Shown here: piece by piece, positions 57,614 to 64,000 of the stretch | Layout of the letters: every line of letters begins with the position of its first letter | Numbering within the stretch: position 1 is the first letter of the stretch | NCBI GenBank assembly: GCA_023053545.1 | Contig: JAKZAN010000006.1 | Location: 9,952,351 to 10,016,350, forward strand | Direction of reading: 5' to 3' | DNA length: 64,000 nucleotides | Origin: Lepidurus packardi | Taxonomy: Eukaryota > Arthropoda > Branchiopoda > Notostraca > Triopsidae | Notes under the pieces: generated by a model | What the model was told of the DNA's origin: nothing | The model's database searches: none | The model's input: only the letters and a program-made list of their open reading frames with translations | Position numbers and translations under genes: made by a program

Positions 57614-60180
57614 AGAGGGAGATGGGCCAGGCAAGTATAGTATATGGAGAGCTGTGGGTGCTCAAAGGGTTAACACGCAGGCAGTGGCCAAAGGTGGGAA
57701 GAGCATTCCCGGCAACGACCGTTAGACAACACTCACCTTCCTGTCTCTCGGAAACTGTAAAACTCTCCCAGCTCTCGTTTTTCCTTTTCTCTTCACCGAC
57801 ACTAAGAAGCGAGCATCGTTTGCAGAGAATATGGAAACTTTACATCTTTTCGCGCATCAGTTTTCATAATTCACAGACATACACACCCATCTTTCCCTTT
57901 CGCAATAACAGACCTAGTCACACGGAAATTATTTGAACAAGAAAAAGAAGAATAAATAAAAACAGAAAAAATAATCCTTGATTCTTTCGAGAATAAAGGA
58001 TCGGTAATGTTTAATGTCGGCGATCTTGGATAGTTTTAAAATGCAGAAACTTAAAATGAGTGTAGAATTTGTCTACTAAAATGAAAAAATAATTTCTTAC
58101 ATGCAGATCCAAGCATATCCTAGTTACAATCGTTGGGAATATTACCAGGTATTTGAAGGAAAGAACGGAAGTTAAAATGAAACTAAAAGACATGTTTAAA
58201 GCTCTTTGACTTTAAAACTGAAATGACAGTTTTAAAGTCAAAAGAAAAAGTTCGTGACAGTTGCCCAGAAAGCATTTAAACAGAAAGTCATTTAAACTTA
58301 TAATTTGAGTTGGGACTTTAAGATGCATTAATTCAGGAAAAAAATCACAGTAATTGAATGTAAAATTTTTAAAGCTCCCTTTTGATCTCCGTTTTACAAG
58401 TAGAGTTAACTAAGAGGAAATTAACGCCTGTTGCTACAAATGTATGTAAATGGGCTCAAACTACTGCATTTGGCGAATCCGCAATCTAAAGTACTACGTC
58501 AATGTTAATATTTACTGATTCTGAGCCAGACTCTTCAATGATCAATTTTCCTCCTATTGCATAAAAGCATTTGAAATCATTTGTAGCAACAAAAATCCAA
58601 GAATTTATAGCAACAAAAGCAACTAAAATCATTTAAATCATTTTAGCAACATAAAATATTTTGAAATAATTTTTAGCCAACAAATAAAGCGAATAACGCG
58701 AGATCATAACCGTTACTACAATTCTTTTTTAAAAGGTAATAAGGCAGGAAACCAAGTAGGCTTTGCCTGCAACACAAAAGGGCTTGACGACATAAAAGCA
58801 AAGCGAGTAGAAGACACGCCCCTCGTACCTGAAGAGAAGACTCGACTACTCCTTTCTTTTCATTGTTGACTGGCCATGGATCTGCACAGGCAGGCTAAAG
58901 CAAGCTGAAGAAACGGCTACATGTCCGACTAGGGCCTTACACATTATCCGAGTTACCTTTCATTGGGCGTTTTCGTTAGTCTACCTATTTTTTTGCAACT
59001 CAAATATAGCCTCCGGAATCTTTTTAAAGATCTACCTATGTTTTCTTCCACTAGTTCCTCCAGACCTAGTAGCTTTCTAGCAATTAAAATTCCGCGTTCC
59101 TGCAGTCAAATACTCTATAAATTAACTCTTCAAGATGTGCAAACTACACCAATTAGAAACTAAATGTAATTATAAACGTTTATTAGACATTAAAATTCTA
59201 TCCAAGAGTCGCATACATTCTCTTTATTCTGAAAACAAAGGAAAACTACCATGTAGTTCCTATAGGTATCTCGAAGTAGAAACTAACACAATCTAGCTTA
59301 ATACTTTAAATTAAGCATGTGACCCCATCGCTCAGGATCTCTGACAGTTGAAGTGTAACGAATGATCATCTTTTAAGCTTTAACAATTTTTAAACAGTTT
59401 CATCGCACCCAGTTGCTAATTCTACCTCCAATACGTGTCAGTCTGCCTGAACAAGACAACTCATTATCTAAATATATAATTTATAAATAAGAAATATACA
59501 ATTTCCCCAAGCATTTTGCTAGCCGCTTACTTGCCACAGTACCTGCCACGCACCAAGCACAATGACGCCCCGGCAATCGTCAAAGGGTGTGCCATGTTAA
59601 CCAGCGTGGAGTGAGCTGCTATATTGGTAGCTTCCTATTGGTCACGTTGTGCCCATGGAAGCCCAACCTCGTTTGCCAACCCCAAACGTTTTCGCCAAAC
59701 CGCCCCAGGGTGGAGATTCGCATAGGGCTACCCTGGGGTTGGTGCGTTTTTTTTTAACAGGGAATTGCCACTGCACCTGCTCACACCGGCCAGTTTCAGC
59801 GTCCTCCCCCTCCCCCAGACCCCAAAAACCACACGTTCGTTTTAGACCCAGCCTTTTTATTGCTTTATACATTTTACCCACAGAACTGCGCCCCGCCATC
59901 CTCACCTTCTGCTTTAGGTTTACAGATGCTTGAAATTTTTGTGTGCATTAACCAACCTCTATTGATAAGCACAATACAGTACCGTCCGGTAGCCCTAATA
60001 CAAATACTGTCTTAGCCTCACCCTAACGTTTTCTGCTTCTGTTTACTCCAGAAATGGCCCCCAAAATAGGCCTTCCTCGTAAAAAAGAACAAGTGTTCAT
60101 TAGTAAAGACGTTACGGAAACACTAACAGGAGAGAGAACTAATCGCAGGAAACTTAGCGGGTAAAAGGGCGCAACTGGTA
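57614..60180. other. Gene-less AT-rich stretch
   Basis: No gene is recognised. A hairpin with perfect 16-bp arms lies at 58205-58242 (TTTGACTTTAAAACTG). Between about 58570 and 58690 ATCATTTTAGCAACAAAA-like words repeat in tandem with much divergence. Confidence 0.45.
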
Positions 60181-60308
60181 GTTCAAGCCGGGTTAACTGC
60201 TACAAGTCCCGCATCATTCGGCGTATCGTCCGTGCTTCATATATAGCGTCGCTGTTGACCGGACTACATTCGTTCCTCCGGCGTGTGCTTAGCAGTAGCC
60301 TAAGCAAT

Positions 60309-60529
60309 GCAAAGACAAACGGGAGGTCTATACAGTCTTCCCCTGTTACCTTATTTTCATTGTTGGCGCGACTCGTCTACAGCAGCCGGAGTTGCGGACC
60401 ACCACAAGCACGGACGCAAAAGACAACGGGCGTCGTGACCTACACAGTCTTCCCCCGTTACCTTATTTTCACTGTTGGCGCGACTCGTCTGTGTGTCTAC
60501 ATAGGCCGGAGTCACGCCACAAACACGGG
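60309..60529. repeat. Tandem duplication, about 107-bp unit
   Basis: Two diverged copies start at about 60309 and 60416. Both contain ACAGTCTTCCCC, TTACCTTATTTTCA, TGTTGGCGCGACTCGTCT and a CCGGAGT word. A copy of the 26-bp module (60185-60212) stands just before. The unit is GC-rich and the open frame across it is a by-product. Confidence 0.75.
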
Positions 60530-60599
60530 CAACGTCACTACCTTTGAAAGTTTGTCTAACGAGATTATGGTAGCAAAGAACCTATTATTAATTTAATTT

Positions 60600-63500
60600 G
60601 GGCCGTCAGAAAATTTTAGTATCGTCTGATCCAAAGTAGGAGACTTGATGACAGCATCACACCTTTTACTGTATTGAAAGGCTTATTTTTTAAAGAAACT
60701 ACAAAAATAGAAAATGTTTAAATAGAAAACAGTGTATTTGAAATCAGTTAAAAATAAAGATAGCCTGTTCTAAACTACAAAACTTCCAAATTTAGAAACA
60801 AAATTACATTTTAAAAAAATTTAAAAATTACAAATTTAAAGAAAATCGCATCTGCATCGCACATGGCGTGAGAGACCTCCAGACGGCCTTGAGACCAGCC
60901 CTATATATCACAGTAGGTATTGCCTTTAGAATAAACATAATAAAATAATAATAAAAAATGGGAAAACTCTACTCTTTTGCTCGCTCAATAGACTGGCCTG
61001 AATTCCTAATCAGTTTCTTCTTTTATTCCCTGTCGGCCTCTTTTTTTATATTTCCCATATATTCTTGGCCAAATCAATAAAAGCCGGCTGAGCAAGCCAG
61101 TTCACGGGAAAGAAAAAAATGAGAAAAATTCTCGGGAAAAAAAGGCAAAGAACGTGCCCAGACAGGCCACACACAAGATCGAAGTCACGATCCATGGAAA
61201 CGAGACCGATTCTCTAGCTCACCGGGTTCGGAGGGCCACTACAAAACGGGCTAGAGTTATTTTTTTTCCTTAGAAAAAAGTCTTTCCAAAAAAGGAAAAG
61301 AATTGACGTCGCCATAGTAACACTTTCTTGGGTCTACTTATTTTCGTCCCGTTCGTTCCCCACTCACGATTTTTTTCAGTTATTTTCCAAGAAAAAAGAA
61401 ATCTACAGTCAAGGTGATTTACGCATTATCTCTCCATAAGGCCAACAAGCAAGATCCCCATAGAATATACTTATCACTGTCAATAAAAAAAATAAGAACA
61501 AAAGAGTTTAATCGTTATTCTGCATTACAAACTAACTGAAAAAATTGAAAAAAAAAATGAAAATCGATTCGAAAAGAATATTAGGGAAATTAAGATCATT
61601 TAAAACTGAATACGAATGAATAACTACGAAGCAGATTTTAATCATACATAACATTAAGACATGAACTTAAAGGGAATATAAGATAATTAAAATTATAAAT
61701 TATAGTTATATATGTTAAAAAAAATCCGCTAAGGCAGTAAGTGTGGCTAACAATGTGGAAAGTCCTGTGGGTGTGAAAAAAAGTAAATTAAAAACTTGAG
61801 AAATTTGTAAGCCCATTATTGCAGGACGCGCTGGTTTATTTCCGTCAACTGCTCCATAGCGAGCGTCGGCGGGTCTGTCTAGACGTCGTGTGACGTCATA
61901 GACACAGGCCGTGCGCGGTCAAATACTCAAAGAAGGCGTGAAATACTTTTTTGTTCTATTTTGCTTCCCTCGCAAGTTCCTGACATACTTGATCCATGCT
62001 CATTTGCATCACAACATCATACACAATGAGCTTTGGAATGTGACTCGTCTCATAAATTGACAACTTTACTTTCAATGGGTTTCAATGTGACCAAATTCAA
62101 ATATTTTTTTTTAAGTAAAGAGAACATATAATAGACATTCTCCTATATTTAATGGAGGATAAAATATATATACAAGTTACACATCCAAAATCATTTAATT
62201 TCAAACCAGAATAATCGAGAATTTTTCTAAAGTAAATTTGAAAGATTTTAAAAATCTTGATGCCGGTGAGTTCACGAATTGTCATGACAGATTATGATAA
62301 TTTTGGATATTAGTAAGGTAATATTGAGATACTTTGCTTAGTTTAAGTTAATTTAGGGGAAATTTGAACGAATTTTAAGGTTTCTGGAAGAATTGGGGAA
62401 AAAAGTAATTTAAAAGAATTTATCTAATTTCTAAGGTAAATTTATTAAATTTAGCGAAACTTGCAATAAGTTAAAGGACAAATGGAAATATTCTGAAAAT
62501 ATGGGATTAATCTAAAGATATATTCAAACAAAATAGACAATTTTTTGATAATTTCAGGGATCCGTTGAAACTAAATTGAAACTTGAAAGTAAATTGAGCG
62601 AAATTCTTCAAAGTTGAAGATAAACAGGGGTAATTTAGTCAATTTAAATAAAACGGGAGACATTTAGTCAGAACGTTGCGAGGGCTTGGTAGATTTCTAC
62701 GTTGAATTGGAAAAAATAGTCAACTCGAAGGTCAATTGACAGCATAGGCCACCAAAGCCCGCCTTGGCAAGGTGATTTCGCGTTTCAGAAGATCTATCAA
62801 CACTCTTTAGTTTTTTATGAGCCCACAGTTACACGACACTTTTCCACACCTTTAGCACACGCCATAGCGGCCAAGCTAGCACCGTTGCATTGATCCAGTA
62901 TGAGCGGACAGCACAAACCTTCGGGTCAAAAAAAAAAAAGATCCGAGCCATATTGGCCCTTCGACGTTGCTTCTTTTTGTGTCTAGGCTTCTCCTCAGTG
63001 TCCTTCTTTGTACTGAGAAATGATCGTCTTCGAAAGGACGATCATTTCCCTGATATTTTTCTACGTTTTCTCTAGCTATCCAAAACGGATTCATGCTCTT
63101 TTACAGCCACATTCGTATTAATTTCCCATTTATTGGTAAAACTAGTTTACCATTTGCTCGACTTTCCCTTAACTTAACTAACCTTTCCCTTAACTATACT
63201 AATCCTTCTGATCTCCTTTTTAAATTGTCTTTTTAAAAAAATTAAACTATTAGAATCGGACATAGCTTTTTGATAAAACGAAAAATAAAAATAACTACAA
63301 ATGATTGAAATGTCTAATTCAAACTTTTAAAGCTTTAGGAATGAAATTTGTCGAACTGATGTGTTCCGAAGGGAACGATACCCTGTTATTCGTATTATTA
63401 ATTCAATTAAATAATTGAATTAAGACACCAACTAAACTGAATAAGGCCATAAGAGAAGGGTTATTAGAGCCAACAAATAGGAATTAATCCACACAGTAAA

Positions 63501-64000
63501 TAACAATTGATCCTCGTAATAAATAATACTCGGATTGGTAGTGCCAGTAGAAAAAAAGGGGGTCAACCCACCAAAGTTATCGGCCATAAATCCGTTGTTT
63601 AACAGACAGCACTCCACCCAAAACTTCTACACGTCCCATAAGAGTCCCCTCGAAAAAAACCCTACTCAGTAGCATAGCTCCTTTATGTTTCATTTCAGGT
63701 TACAATGATGGCTTACCTGTGAGGAAGTTGACAGACAACAAAGTGAGACAAGACAACAAAGGAAAGCAAACTGAAATCCAAAAATAGAGGCACTTGTTCC
63801 GTTACTGAAATGACACACTTGAAATTATCCCGAATTCTAAAGCACTTTTTAAAGTGTTCGACATAATGTAGGTGATTCTACGGACTAAAGTTTCCTGGTT
63901 TAAAAAAAAAAAAAAATAACGTTTTTTTTTACTCACGGAGCAGACGAGAGAGGAAGAAAGAGAGAGACAACTGGGCTTTCAGAGAGCACAACAAGCACGT
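60600..64000. other. Right flank, no gene recognised
   Basis: Mostly AT-rich with diverged AATTT words (62100-62660). Short hairpins lie at 63017-63048 (GAAATGATCGTC arms) and around 63400 (TTAATTCAATTA arms). The last 60 bases are GA-rich. I see no exon. Confidence 0.45.

Noticed and set aside
1-64000. CRISPR-like or operon-type bacterial systems
   Set aside because: No spaced direct-repeat array was found, and introns, microRNAs and animal protein families show a nuclear animal genome.

Overview
This is a nuclear window from an invertebrate animal, most likely an arthropod and plausibly a crustacean. It is AT-rich, with GT-AG introns mostly of 60-700 bases. The NAA50 protein is close to fly San, and a three-member let-7 complex is present. 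I cannot name the species. No rRNA, tRNA, CRISPR array or bacterial feature was seen.

Left third (1-30 kb), protein genes. A four-exon gene on the minus strand (2105-4506) encodes a 507-residue type I membrane protein with leucine-rich repeats. Divergent from it lies an intronless CRIPT gene (5183-5485, +). It is followed by a large MAPKBP1/WDR62-type gene (6823-28500, +): 26 coding exons stay in frame across every junction and give 1,884 residues. A second possible first exon lies at 13259-13378. Its introns hold a Tigger/pogo DNA transposon relic, a foldback element full of GC-rich direct repeats, minisatellites and perfect hairpins.

Middle (28.5-38 kb). A BEL/Pao retroelement fossil is interrupted by a 301-bp hAT-like MITE with an 8-bp target duplication. 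Next come NAA50/san (30799-31606, -) and the most important content of the window: miR-125 (32.9 kb), let-7 (37.8 kb) and miR-100 (38.0 kb), all on the minus strand in the order miR-100, let-7, miR-125. This is the ancient let-7 complex, a polycistronic microRNA transcript that times development. Here let-7 and miR-125 are almost 5 kb apart, and the let-7 mature sequence has G instead of the usual A at position 19.

Right half (38-64 kb). I recognise no protein gene. The primary let-7-complex transcript runs leftward, so its 5' end and promoter should lie somewhere here, but I cannot place them. The region holds GC-rich patches that share a 26-bp module with a palindromic core, also found in the left third. 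It also holds a (GA)n-(G)n tract, an inverted-repeat element at 41.2-41.6 kb, a tandem duplication at 60.3-60.5 kb and many short near-perfect hairpins.
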